Origin: Caryophanales bacterium UBA6414
GTDB taxonomy: Bacteria; Bacillota_I; Bacilli_A; RF39; UBA660
Assembly: GCA_002438545.1 (NCBI GenBank)
Contig: DJPK01000034.1
Location: forward strand, 12,506-26,426
Direction: 5' to 3'
DNA: 13,921 nt
The notes beneath the pieces were generated by a model that was not told the origin of the DNA, searched no databases, and saw only the letters and a program-made list of their open reading frames with translations. Shown one piece after another: positions 1 through 7,977 of this stretch. Numbering within the stretch: the first letter of the stretch is position 1; each line of letters opens with the position of its first letter. Position numbers and translations under genes: made by a program.

Positions 1-1026
1 GACTATAACTTTGCAAATTATAAGGAACTATATGATTATATAAGTAAAAAAATAGATTCCAAAAAACAATATTATGTTTTTTTAGATGAAGTTCAAAATG
101 TACCATTATTTCAGAAAGCAGTAGATAGTTTATATATAAAGAAAAATATTGACGTATACATAACAGGTTCAAATGCTTATTTACTTTCCGGTGAATTGGC
201 AACATTATTATCAGGCAGATATATAGAAATAAAAATGCTACCATTATCATTTAAAGAATATCTAAGTGCATTTAATAACAAAGAAAAAAGTCGTTATGAA
301 TACTTCTTAGATTATATGAGAAATGGAGGTATGCCGGGGAATATACCAATATTAAAAGATAATCCCAATGATTTAGATAAATATTTAGAAGGCATATTTA
401 CTACAGTAGTATATAAAGATATAATAACAAGAAGCAATATAACAGACAAAATGCTTTTAGAAAGTATTTTGAGATTTATATTTGATAGTATAGGTAGTCC
501 AATATCAACAAAAAAAATAAGTGATACATTAACAAGTAAAGGAATGTCAACAAGTAACCATACTGTTGAAAATTATATATCAGCTTTTATTGATAGTTTC
601 TTAATATATAAAGCCGAAAGATTTGATGTTAAAGGTAAAAACCTATTAGCTAGAGATTACAAATATTATGTTGTAGATCAAGGGCTTAGAAGTTATTTAC
701 TAGGTAAGAAAGCCGATAGTGACATGGGACATATATTAGAAAACATAGTTTATCTAGAATTACTAAGAAGAGGGTATAAAGTATATGTCGGTAAAGTAGA
801 TGATTTAGAAGTAGATTTTGTTGCGGAAAATCGTGATGGATTAAAGTATTATCAAGTCGCACTTTCTACTCGTGATGAAAAAGTATTAGAAAGAGAACTT
901 AAGTCTTTACAAAAAACTGGAGATCATTATCCTAAATGTATCCTAACACTAGATATGGATTTAGAAACTGATTATGAAGGAATAACTAAAATAAATGTTA
1001 TTGATTGGTTATTAAACGATAAATAA
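1..1026 (+). CDS. AAA_14/DUF4143 family ATPase, 5' end outside the window
   Basis: The frame is open from base 1, so the gene begins upstream; the first in-frame start-like codon, TTG at 196, lies inside the ATPase domain and is not a real start. The visible 341 residues begin after the Walker A loop. A Walker B strand ends in Asp29-Glu30 (context VFLDEVQNV), followed by a sensor-like ITGSNA segment and the LLSGRY motif typical of AAA_14 ATPases. The C-terminal half matches DUF4143: a helical part, then a nuclease-like fold with HILENIVYLELLRRGY, LEVDFV and YYQVA segments. In this family the catalytic Lys of PD-(D/E)XK nucleases is often lost, and the YQVA segment here agrees with that. These P-loop proteins are common, often in several copies, in gut bacteria and archaea; their function is poorly defined. 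A terminator follows directly, so it is not co-transcribed with polA. Confidence 0.9.
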   Translation, partial: DYNFANYKELYDYISKKIDSKKQYYVFLDEVQNVPLFQKAVDSLYIKKNIDVYITGSNAYLLSGELATLLSGRYIEIKMLPLSFKEYLSAFNNKEKSRYEYFLDYMRNGGMPGNIPILKDNPNDLDKYLEGIFTTVVYKDIITRSNITDKMLLESILRFIFDSIGSPISTKKISDTLTSKGMSTSNHTVENYISAFIDSFLIYKAERFDVKGKNLLARDYKYYVVDQGLRSYLLGKKADSDMGHILENIVYLELLRRGYKVYVGKVDDLEVDFVAENRDGLKYYQVALSTRDEKVLERELKSLQKTGDHYPKCILTLDMDLETDYEGITKINVIDWLLNDK

Positions 1027-1028
1027 AT

Positions 1029-1073
1029 GAGCAACAATTATACTTTAATATAGTATAGTTTTGCTCTTTTGTT
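1029..1073 (+). terminator. Rho-independent terminator after the DUF4143 ATPase gene
   Basis: The arms GAGCAA (1029-1034) and TTGCTC (1061-1066) pair, with a second inner stem TTATACT/AGTATAG (one G-T pair). TTTTGTT follows at once. It starts three bases after the stop codon and separates the ATPase gene from polA. Confidence 0.8.
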
Positions 1074-1131
1074 CTAAAACTAAAGACTTTTCACCATAAA
1101 TTTGGTAAAATATATTATATAAATAAGACCG

Positions 1132-1140
1132 TGATATAAT
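1132..1140 (+). promoter_or_regulatory. Extended -10 promoter for polA-fpg
   Basis: TGATATAAT is a perfect extended -10 element (TGN plus TATAAT), which can work without a good -35; none is seen at normal spacing. Transcription would start near 1147, giving a leader of about 35 bases. A second candidate just upstream is TTCACC (1090-1095), 17 bases, TATTAT (1113-1118). Both lie between the preceding terminator and polA. Confidence 0.5.
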
Positions 1141-1181
1141 GAATGAAGAATTAAAAAAATATTATGGATAGGAGAATTGAT

Positions 1182-3761
1182 ATGAAGAAAATAGTTTTAG
1201 TAGATGGTAATAATCTACTATTTAGAAGTTATTATGCAACAGCATACTCAGGGAATATTATGCGCAATAAAGATGGATTTCCTACTAATGGTGTCTATGG
1301 CTTTGTAAATATGATTAATAAAATAATAGCGGAAGAAAAACCTGAATATATGATGGTAGCGTTCGATATAGGCAAAACATTTAGACATGAAAAATATGTT
1401 GACTATAAAGGAGGAAGAAATGCTACTCCAGAAGACTTAAAAGTACAATTCCCGGTTGCTAAGAAGATACTTACTGCTATGGGAATCAAATACTTAGAGT
1501 GTGATGGTTATGAAGCCGATGATATTATTGGTACAATATCTATGCGGTGTGAAAAAGATGATGATTATGAAGCACTAATAGTAAGTAGTGATAAAGATTT
1601 ATTACAATTAATTAGTGATGAAACTACTGTAAAATTACTTAAAACTAAAGATTATATATGGATGGATAAAAAAACATTTACTGATACTTATGGCTTTGAT
1701 CCAATTCATATGATTGATTTAAAGGCCTTAATGGGTGATTCATCTGATAATATTCCGGGTGTTAAAGGTATTGGTGAAAAAGGTGCTATTAAGTTAATAA
1801 GCGAATATCAAACACTAGATAATATATATGATAATATTAATAATATTAAAGGAGCTACCCAAACTAAGTTAATTGAAGGCCATGAATCAGCTTATTATAG
1901 TAAAGATTTAGTAACTATTTATCGTGAAGTACCACTAGATATTACTTTTAATGACTTAGTATATAAAAAAGAACATACTGATGAATTAATAAATATCTAT
2001 AATGATTTAGGCTTTTATTCTCTATTAAAGAAAGAAAGTATTACTAAAGAAAATAATACTAAAGAATTAAAAGTAAATATAATAAATAGTCTTGAAGAAA
2101 TAAATAATATATCTATTACTAAACCATTAGGAATATATTTAGAACTAGATAATAGTAATTATCATCATGCTAATATTATCGGTATGTCTTTATATAACGA
2201 AGAAGTATCAGCATATATTCCTTATGAAGTATTAAAACAACAACCTAACTTTTTAACTAATGGTATTAAATATACTTATGATTACAAAAAAATATTAGTA
2301 AGTTTTAATAAATATAATTTAGATATTAAAGATATAACATTTGATACTATGATAGCAGGTTATTTATTAAATTATACTATTAAAGATGATATAGCAACTC
2401 TTGCTAATGACTTATCATATGATATAGAATTTTATAATAAAAAGAAAGAATTAAGTGATATAGAATTTGCTAGAAATAGTATATTAAGAGCTAAGTTTAT
2501 ATATGAATCATACCCTGAATTAGATAAAAAATTAAAAGAAGAAGAAGTTTATGACTTATATAGTAATATAGAGTTTCCACTAATAAAAGTACTTGCTAAG
2601 ATGGAGATAGAGGGTATTAGAGTAGATGCTAAAATATTAGAAGATATGAAGAAAGAAATATGCACTAAAATAGAAGAAGTAGAAAAAGATATATATACTT
2701 TAGCAGGAGAAGAATTTAATATTGCCTCTCCCAAACAACTAGGAGAAATACTTTTTGATAAATTAAAATTACCATATGCTAAAAAGAATAAAACTGGTTA
2801 TGTAACTGATGCTAATGTCTTAGGTAGATTAACTAATTATGAAATAGTTGCTAAAATATTAGAGTATCGTATGTTAACTAAATTATATTCAACATATCTA
2901 GAAGGTATTTTAAATACTATCTCTAGTGATGGTAAAATTCATACTATCTATACTCAAGCCTTAACTAGAACTGGAAGATTATCAAGTATTGAACCTAATT
3001 TACAAAATATTCCTATTCGTAATGAATTTGGAAGATTAATAAGAAAAGCTTTTATTCCAGAAGAAAATAGTATTATCTTATCATCTGATTATTCCCAAAT
3101 AGAACTTAGAGTATTTGCTCACTTATCAAATGTTAAAGAATTAATCGATGCTTTTAATAATAATTTAGATATACATACTAAGACTGCTATGGATATATTT
3201 AATGTTGATATGAATGATGTAACACCTCTTATGAGAAGGCAAGCTAAAGCTGTTAATTTTGGTATATTATATGGTATTAGTAGTTATGGATTATCTGAAG
3301 ACTTGAAGATATCTCCAAGTGAAGCTAAAAAGTTTATGGATAAATACTTTGAAACATATCCGGGAATAAAAGATTATATGCAAAAGTTAATAGATGATGC
3401 TTATCTAAAAGGATATAGTATTACTCTAATGAATAGAAGAAGAAATATCGAAGAATTAAAAGATACTAACTATAATATTAAAAGTATGGGAGAAAGAATG
3501 GCTTTAAATACTCCTATTCAAGGAACAAGTGCTGATATATTAAAGAAAGCTATGATAGAAATAGATAATATATTTACTAAAGAAAATATTAAAAGTAAAA
3601 TGTTATTACAAGTACATGATGAATTAATATTTAATGTTTATAATGATGAAATAGATAAAGTAAAAGAAATAGTAAAAGATACTATGGAGAATACTTATAA
3701 ATTAAGCGTTCCATTAAAAGTAAGTATTAATACAGGAAATAATTGGTATGAAGCAAAGTAG
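1182..3761 (+). CDS. polA: DNA polymerase I
   Basis: DNA polymerase I fills gaps and removes RNA primers in replication and repair. The start is placed at ATG 1182 because GGAG lies 8-11 bases upstream; ATG 1164, 18 bases earlier, would add six residues and has no clear RBS. The product is 859 residues, normal for the family. Residues 1-290 form the 5'-3' exonuclease/flap domain (DGYEADDIIGT, SSDKDLLQLI and the GDSSDNIPGVKGIGEKGA helix-hairpin-helix). Residues about 310-470 are the 3'-5' exonuclease-like domain: the DxE motif is replaced by LELD (320-323) and the third exonuclease motif is not recognisable, so proofreading is probably absent, as in Bacillus-type and Taq enzymes. The polymerase domain is intact: motif A with Asp636, motif B with Arg685, Lys689 and Phe693, motif C with His812-Asp813-Glu814. 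It forms an operon with fpg. Confidence 0.97.
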   Translation: MKKIVLVDGNNLLFRSYYATAYSGNIMRNKDGFPTNGVYGFVNMINKIIAEEKPEYMMVAFDIGKTFRHEKYVDYKGGRNATPEDLKVQFPVAKKILTAMGIKYLECDGYEADDIIGTISMRCEKDDDYEALIVSSDKDLLQLISDETTVKLLKTKDYIWMDKKTFTDTYGFDPIHMIDLKALMGDSSDNIPGVKGIGEKGAIKLISEYQTLDNIYDNINNIKGATQTKLIEGHESAYYSKDLVTIYREVPLDITFNDLVYKKEHTDELINIYNDLGFYSLLKKESITKENNTKELKVNIINSLEEINNISITKPLGIYLELDNSNYHHANIIGMSLYNEEVSAYIPYEVLKQQPNFLTNGIKYTYDYKKILVSFNKYNLDIKDITFDTMIAGYLLNYTIKDDIATLANDLSYDIEFYNKKKELSDIEFARNSILRAKFIYESYPELDKKLKEEEVYDLYSNIEFPLIKVLAKMEIEGIRVDAKILEDMKKEICTKIEEVEKDIYTLAGEEFNIASPKQLGEILFDKLKLPYAKKNKTGYVTDANVLGRLTNYEIVAKILEYRMLTKLYSTYLEGILNTISSDGKIHTIYTQALTRTGRLSSIEPNLQNIPIRNEFGRLIRKAFIPEENSIILSSDYSQIELRVFAHLSNVKELIDAFNNNLDIHTKTAMDIFNVDMNDVTPLMRRQAKAVNFGILYGISSYGLSEDLKISPSEAKKFMDKYFETYPGIKDYMQKLIDDAYLKGYSITLMNRRRNIEELKDTNYNIKSMGERMALNTPIQGTSADILKKAMIEIDNIFTKENIKSKMLLQVHDELIFNVYNDEIDKVKEIVKDTMENTYKLSVPLKVSINTGNNWYEAK

Positions 3762-3771
3762 GTGATAATAT

Positions 3772-4593
3772 ATGCCAGAATTACCAGAAGTAGAAACAGT
3801 AAAAGAATCATTAAAACCAAGACTATTACATAGAAAAATAACTAAAGTAAAAATATATCATAACAATATAATTGCTTATCCAGAAGTGGATAAATTTATA
3901 TCTAATATTACTAATCAAGAAATATTAGATATCACAAGAAGAGGTAAATTTATAGTATTTGAATTAAATAATTATTACTTATTATCTCACTTAAGAATGG
4001 AAGGAAAATATTTCTTTAAAACTAGTAACGATATATTATCTAAACATGAACACGTCGTGTTTACTTTAGATAATAATATCGAATTAAGATATCATGATAC
4101 TAGAAAATTTGGTAAAATGTATCTAATAGAAAAAGATAAAATAAATGATATCCCACCCCTAAATACATTAGGAAAAGAACCATGGGATAAAGAATTAACG
4201 ATTGATTACTTAAAAGATAAATATAAAAGTAAAAGATTACCTATAAAAACTATTTTATTAGATCAAAGTATAATTGTTGGAATAGGTAATATCTATGCTG
4301 ATGAAATATTATTCTTATCTAAAATAAATCCCCATAAGAAATGTAATGAATTATCTAACCAAGAGTTAGATAATATCATAACTAATACTAAACTAATCTT
4401 AGAAGAAGCTATTAAAAAAGGTGGTACTACTATTAAAACATATACCTCAGTAGATGGAGTACATGGATTATTCCAAGAAGAACTATTAGTCCATGGTAAA
4501 GATAATGGAATATGTCCAATATGTAATACTAAAATAATAAAAGATAAGATAAATGGTCGAGGAACTTATTATTGTCCTAGTTGTCAAAAATAA
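3772..4593 (+). CDS. mutM: Formamidopyrimidine-DNA glycosylase (bifunctional glycosylase/AP lyase)
   Basis: This base-excision repair enzyme (Fpg/MutM) removes 8-oxoguanine and formamidopyrimidines and cuts at the resulting abasic site. The 273-residue length is standard. The N-terminus MPELPEVET supplies the catalytic Pro (the N-terminal residue after Met removal) and Glu; Lys59 in RRGKFIVFEL matches the conserved beta-hairpin Lys. The helix-two-turn-helix segment DQSIIVGIGNIYADEILF is present. The C-terminal zinc finger has Cys248, Cys251, Cys268 and Cys271 with the conserved Arg263 in GRGTYYC, which distinguishes Fpg from zinc-less Nei-like proteins. The RBS (AGGTGAT) overlaps the polA stop codon, suggesting translational coupling. 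polA-mutM is a common Bacillota arrangement, often followed by coaE, which is missing here. Confidence 0.96.
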   Translation: MPELPEVETVKESLKPRLLHRKITKVKIYHNNIIAYPEVDKFISNITNQEILDITRRGKFIVFELNNYYLLSHLRMEGKYFFKTSNDILSKHEHVVFTLDNNIELRYHDTRKFGKMYLIEKDKINDIPPLNTLGKEPWDKELTIDYLKDKYKSKRLPIKTILLDQSIIVGIGNIYADEILFLSKINPHKKCNELSNQELDNIITNTKLILEEAIKKGGTTIKTYTSVDGVHGLFQEELLVHGKDNGICPICNTKIIKDKINGRGTYYCPSCQK

Positions 4594-4594
4594 C

Positions 4595-4623
4595 TAGACA
4601 ATTATAAAAACATATGATATTAT
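4595..4623 (+). promoter_or_regulatory. Sigma-A-type promoter of the cysteine-rich protein gene
   Basis: TAGACA (4595-4600), a 17-base spacer and TATTAT (4618-4623) each differ from consensus by one base. It begins two bases after the fpg stop codon and would start transcription near 4630, about 34 bases before the ATG at 4664. It makes the island's first gene independent of polA-fpg. Confidence 0.65.
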
Positions 4624-4663
4624 TTAATTGTAAAAATATATTATAGAAGGAGATAAGGAAGTT

Positions 4664-5212
4664 ATGAAAAACTCAAAGAAGACATGGGGTATATTAGGTA
4701 CCTCAATGGGATCTATGCTTATAATAGTAGCCTTACTTACTATGGTAGGTATGGGATCAAGTGATACATATGCTGCTGGAGAGTGTGTTTGCGGTACAGG
4801 GCAAACAAAAAGAGGATCCGATTGCTTTGATTCAACAACACAAGCATGGGTAGGGACATGTACATCAAAGTCTAGTTCGAGTTCGGCTTCATGTCCTATT
4901 GGTAATTACACAAATTCTTCAGGACAATGTGTAACATGCCCAGCGGGTTATTATTGCTCAAATCCAGGGCAAAAGGAACCATACATATGTCCAAAAAATT
5001 ATTACTGCCCAGCAGGTACTATTGTTGCAGAAAAATGCCCAGATGGCACAAAATCAGAATTAGGATCAAGCACATGCATACCAACATCGGGCAGTACAAC
5101 AACATGTCCGGCCGGAAAGTATAAAATGGGAGGAGAGTGCGTAACGTGCGAGCTTGGTTATTACTGCCCAGGTGACGGCTCAAAAAATGCATGCCCAGCA
5201 GGAACAACTTAA
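4664..5212 (+). CDS. Secreted cysteine-rich repeat protein, 3' end probably broken
   Basis: I know no specific family name for this 182-residue protein. A basic N-terminus precedes a hydrophobic stretch (about residues 8-31) and a likely signal peptidase site after SSDTYA, so Sec export, or anchoring by this segment, is expected. The rest holds 17 cysteines in irregular repeats of the CPAGYYC / YYCPAGT / CPDGTKSELGSSTC type, resembling the GCC2/GCC3-like cysteine-rich repeats of eukaryotic and protist surface proteins. A good RBS (GGAG within GAAGGAGATAAGG) and a near-consensus promoter precede it. The frame stops in the middle of a repeat: CPAGTT is followed directly by TAA, whereas the earlier repeat unit continues to another Cys. 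The downstream toxin frame overlaps the last 59 bases. The gene is therefore probably truncated or frameshifted. Base composition is clearly richer in G+C than in polA. A surface or envelope role is inferred only. Confidence 0.75.
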   Translation: MKNSKKTWGILGTSMGSMLIIVALLTMVGMGSSDTYAAGECVCGTGQTKRGSDCFDSTTQAWVGTCTSKSSSSSASCPIGNYTNSSGQCVTCPAGYYCSNPGQKEPYICPKNYYCPAGTIVAEKCPDGTKSELGSSTCIPTSGSTTTCPAGKYKMGGECVTCELGYYCPGDGSKNACPAGTT

Positions 5213-7448
5213 ATTAGCTGGTTTGACGCAAGCAGAAATCAATGAACAACTAACCTTAATTGATGCAGAAATATATCAAGCTCAACAAGATAATGAATGG
5301 AACAACATGAACATTGCTGAAAAAGCTTATCAATATGTAGATGCATTTGGCTTATCGCTTGTAAGTGGTTTTGTTGATGTAGGAGAAAACATAGTTGATG
5401 GTTTAGCAATGGCTGTTGGGCCTTGGCTTTTTGATGAAGAAGAAGTAGCCGAATTTGTAAAAACAGATTACTCAGAAGAATGGTATTCGTCATGGGCAAA
5501 AAGTGCTGGTCTAAATGATCACGCTGCTTATTCACTCGCACATACTGCTGGTAATATGTTAGGATCCATGGCAGGATATGTGTTGATATCTGCAGCAACA
5601 GGAGGGATTTTTGGAGCAGGAACAATAGCCGCAGTAGCTACAACATCACTAGTAGGCGGCTTAGCAGCAGGAGGAAGTGCGTCAGAAAGAGCACTTAATA
5701 GTGGTGCAACATTTGATCAAGCATTTAAGGTTGGAACAGGCGCATTTGCATTAGGAGCTGCGTCAGGAATGTTATCGGGTGCCCTAACGGCAAGCATGCC
5801 ATCATCAATGATAGGTGGTCAATATTTTTCGTTAAGTAAATATGCTCTAATGGGTGGAGTAATAGGTGCTATCGAGCCAGCAATCAATCCGGCAATTGAA
5901 TATAATGTGTATGCGAAGCATTTAAAAGATGAGAATGGTGATTCATTATATAGTAGTTGGGCTGATTATTATGTAGAATCAGGAGCATTAAATAATATAA
6001 TACTTGGATTTGGAATTGGAGCTAAATCAACAGCAAAAGATTACAAGGATGCTTTAGATAAAAAAGCGTATCTAAATCCATATAAAGGTAAAAAAAGTGG
6101 AGGAAGAAATAAAAATACAGACATTGAAGTTGAAACAGAAGCCTACAAGCAAGGCGATTTACTAGGCGATGGTCTAGATACTCCTATGACAAAAGCTCCA
6201 GAAATAGAAGTAGAAACAGAAGCCTACAAGCAAGGTGATTTACTAGGCTATGGTTTAGATGTTGACCCTACAGCAGCTAGAATTAATGCTGAGATCAATG
6301 CTAGAACTAATCTTGACTTAGAAGTAGAAAGTATTTGTCATTCATATGAATCTGTAAACGAAGCAATAAAAAAATACGCACATTCGATGTCCACAGCGAC
6401 TGATTTTAAAGCACTTGATGATAGTATTGATTTATACTATACTAATATTACAAAAAAAGTTACTGAGTATGATAGTTGGCATATACTGCAAACACGATAT
6501 GAGCATAAATATCCCGATTGGAAAAAATTACCTAATGATGTAAAAAACTTTTTAATTAATATTAATGCTAAAAGACTGACTGAAGCCATTGATAATGCTC
6601 CAGGTGCAAGTTATATTGATAAATTAAGAAATTCAGGGGAACTTGATGATATTGAATTGAATGTCATCTTGTCAGATACGTATAATCTTGCACGTACTGC
6701 TGCAAAAAATGGTAAATTTGCATTAACTGGTGTAGATGGAGCACCAAATTCTCACGTTACAATAGAGGATTACTATCATGATATTAGTCTAAAAGATCAA
6801 GGCTTGTTAAATGCTAGTATCACACAAAAATATACAGACTATGTTAAAAATGGTTATATAAATCCTAATGAAACAAATACTGTGTCAAGTATTTATGCAA
6901 ATGATAATTTAAAGTATGCAATAAATATTCCGGGTGAAAAGGATGCTGATATATTACAAATATCTATGTGGGATCGCAAACCTGTAATAGAGGTAGATAT
7001 GAATGGCAAATCGTTTGGTAGAAGTGGGGAAAGACAATTTGTTTCACCAATTAGCGATAGTGATCAATTGTTTAGCAGTATTCAAAACGCAAAATCACCA
7101 GTAGATACACAAGAAGTTGTTGGAGCTGCCACAGGATTGCCAACCAGTGGAAATGATCGATTAACCCGTATCTCACTAGATACAACGGAGCAAGTTGCAA
7201 TCCATAATGGTCTAGAATCAGGATCATGTAAAGAAGCATTAAGTGGTGGATTACCTGTATATGAAGTTGATGGAATAAACCATAAAATGCGTGAAGCCAC
7301 TATAAAGGCAGTTAATTTTGACCAAAGTAATTTAAGCAAATCAAATTTTATAGTTGATAATTTTGATCCTAAGACAGGTGCCTTAATTTCAAAATATAAA
7401 TTACTTGTAACCGAAGGTGGTAAAACATATTTAATATTATTACAATAG
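5154..7448 (+). CDS. T7SS-type polymorphic toxin lacking its N-terminal secretion domain
   Basis: The open frame follows a TAA at 5142. The possible starts, TTG 5154 and ATG 5187, have no convincing RBS and lie in DNA that encodes cysteine-rich repeats in another frame, so the true start is unknown. Native sequence probably begins near QQEQLKLAGL (5196 on). From the TTG, residues about 15-60 are a charged helix like the tail of an LXG/WXG targeting domain; 125-245 are a Gly/Ala-rich hydrophobic region as in pre-toxin segments of T7SS effectors; 324-369 hold a duplicated linker; about 370-764 form a soluble C-terminal domain I cannot assign to a toxin family. It ends in an exposed-looking beta-rich tail (SKYKLLVTEGGKTYLILLQ). 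A small gene follows 18 bases later, the usual toxin-immunity layout. The LXG-like secretion module is missing, so it may be a remnant, a recombination cassette, or the second half of a frameshifted gene. Confidence 0.7.
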   Translation: MVITAQVTAQKMHAQQEQLKLAGLTQAEINEQLTLIDAEIYQAQQDNEWNNMNIAEKAYQYVDAFGLSLVSGFVDVGENIVDGLAMAVGPWLFDEEEVAEFVKTDYSEEWYSSWAKSAGLNDHAAYSLAHTAGNMLGSMAGYVLISAATGGIFGAGTIAAVATTSLVGGLAAGGSASERALNSGATFDQAFKVGTGAFALGAASGMLSGALTASMPSSMIGGQYFSLSKYALMGGVIGAIEPAINPAIEYNVYAKHLKDENGDSLYSSWADYYVESGALNNIILGFGIGAKSTAKDYKDALDKKAYLNPYKGKKSGGRNKNTDIEVETEAYKQGDLLGDGLDTPMTKAPEIEVETEAYKQGDLLGYGLDVDPTAARINAEINARTNLDLEVESICHSYESVNEAIKKYAHSMSTATDFKALDDSIDLYYTNITKKVTEYDSWHILQTRYEHKYPDWKKLPNDVKNFLININAKRLTEAIDNAPGASYIDKLRNSGELDDIELNVILSDTYNLARTAAKNGKFALTGVDGAPNSHVTIEDYYHDISLKDQGLLNASITQKYTDYVKNGYINPNETNTVSSIYANDNLKYAINIPGEKDADILQISMWDRKPVIEVDMNGKSFGRSGERQFVSPISDSDQLFSSIQNAKSPVDTQEVVGAATGLPTSGNDRLTRISLDTTEQVAIHNGLESGSCKEALSGGLPVYEVDGINHKMREATIKAVNFDQSNLSKSNFIVDNFDPKTGALISKYKLLVTEGGKTYLILLQ
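5196..5212 (+). other. Frame-switching junction between cysteine-rich gene and toxin gene
   Basis: Bases 5196-5210 (CAGCAGGAACAACTT) read sensibly in two frames: as part of CPAGTT in the cysteine-rich protein and as QQEQL in the toxin helix. Upstream only the first frame looks coding; downstream only the second does, shifted by +1. The first frame ends at TAA 5210-5212. Skipping T5210 would join both into one protein of 927 residues. Microhomology recombination, a single-base indel, an assembly chimera, or +1 frameshifting could explain it. Confidence 0.6.
6123..6260 (+). repeat. Two 57-base direct repeats in the toxin linker, 81-base period
   Basis: Copies lie at 6123-6179 and 6204-6260 and match at 52 of 57 bases; they encode 19-residue units beginning IEVETEAYKQGDLLG that differ by one residue (D versus Y). 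A 24-base non-repeated spacer encodes TPMTKAPE. They sit at the border between the hydrophobic pre-toxin region and the C-terminal domain. Confidence 0.9.
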
Positions 7449-7466
7449 AAAGGATGGTGAAATTCA

Positions 7467-7970
7467 ATGAATTTAGTTTATGCAGCTGAGCAAAGATTAA
7501 AAATAGCAATTTATTATAATAAGGTTATTGATTATTTAGAAGGTAGTGGAGTATTTATAATTCATAGTGACCCTAGAGATGTAACGTCTCCTCACAACTT
7601 TAATTTTAGTATAGAATGTTATAATAAACTTGCTGCTAAATGTCCGCAATTAAAATTAGATAAATTGTTTGTGGAAGAAATTATCTCAAAATTAAAAAGC
7701 AATGATTGTGATCTCTATGATGTTTATTATATTTTTAATTGTATTGTTGCCCAGTTAAGGTTGGAAAAGAATAATCTTTCATCATTTAGAATAGAAAACT
7801 CTAAACTTGATGAAATGTTTCAAATATTAAGGGAAAAAGTTATTGCTCTTCGAGATGATTTAAAGAGTTGCAAAGATAAAAAAGGTGAATATTATACAGA
7901 TGGCATGTATGGGTACATGCAAACTGAAAGTAATAGAGTGTATAACGAAGTCGGTCGAAGAATTTTATGA
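7467..7970 (+). CDS. Putative immunity protein for the upstream toxin
   Basis: I do not recognise the family. The 167-residue product is soluble, with no signal peptide or membrane segment, and appears mostly helical, rich in Lys, Leu, Asn and Asp. The ATG at 7467 follows a clear RBS (AAAGGATGG) and lies 18 bases after the toxin stop codon; same-strand tight spacing behind a polymorphic toxin is the classic position of an immunity gene, and this is the only basis for the call. It ends at TGA 7968-7970, but the same frame stays open for 15 more codons (TKEELEQLEDNNTES) to TAG 8016-8018, an acidic, coding-like tail. The last codons could have been lost by a TGG-to-TGA change. An alternative job is antitoxin to the downstream zeta kinase, though no HTH or epsilon-type sequence is evident. 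Confidence 0.65.
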   Translation: MNLVYAAEQRLKIAIYYNKVIDYLEGSGVFIIHSDPRDVTSPHNFNFSIECYNKLAAKCPQLKLDKLFVEEIISKLKSNDCDLYDVYYIFNCIVAQLRLEKNNLSSFRIENSKLDEMFQILREKVIALRDDLKSCKDKKGEYYTDGMYGYMQTESNRVYNEVGRRIL

Positions 7971-7977
7971 ACTAAAG

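Noticed and set aside
1139..1171. Tiny ORF (10 codons, MNEELKKYYG) just upstream of polA that could be a leader peptide
   Set aside because: It has no ribosome binding site, and its ATG overlaps the predicted -10 box, so it would lie before the transcription start.
4600..4630. Possible terminator hairpin (CAATTA...TAATTG) after fpg
   Set aside because: Short AT-only stem, large loop, no T run; the same bases are better explained by the promoter.
5239..5625. Minus-strand ORF of 128 residues opposite the toxin gene
   Set aside because: Leu/His/Gln-rich low-complexity translation that mirrors the toxin's codons; no RBS or promoter, and the plus strand has a much better coding pattern.
6123..6260. 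Possible CRISPR-like or mobile-element repeat
   Set aside because: Only two copies, in-frame inside a coding region with an in-frame spacer; it is a protein-level linker duplication.
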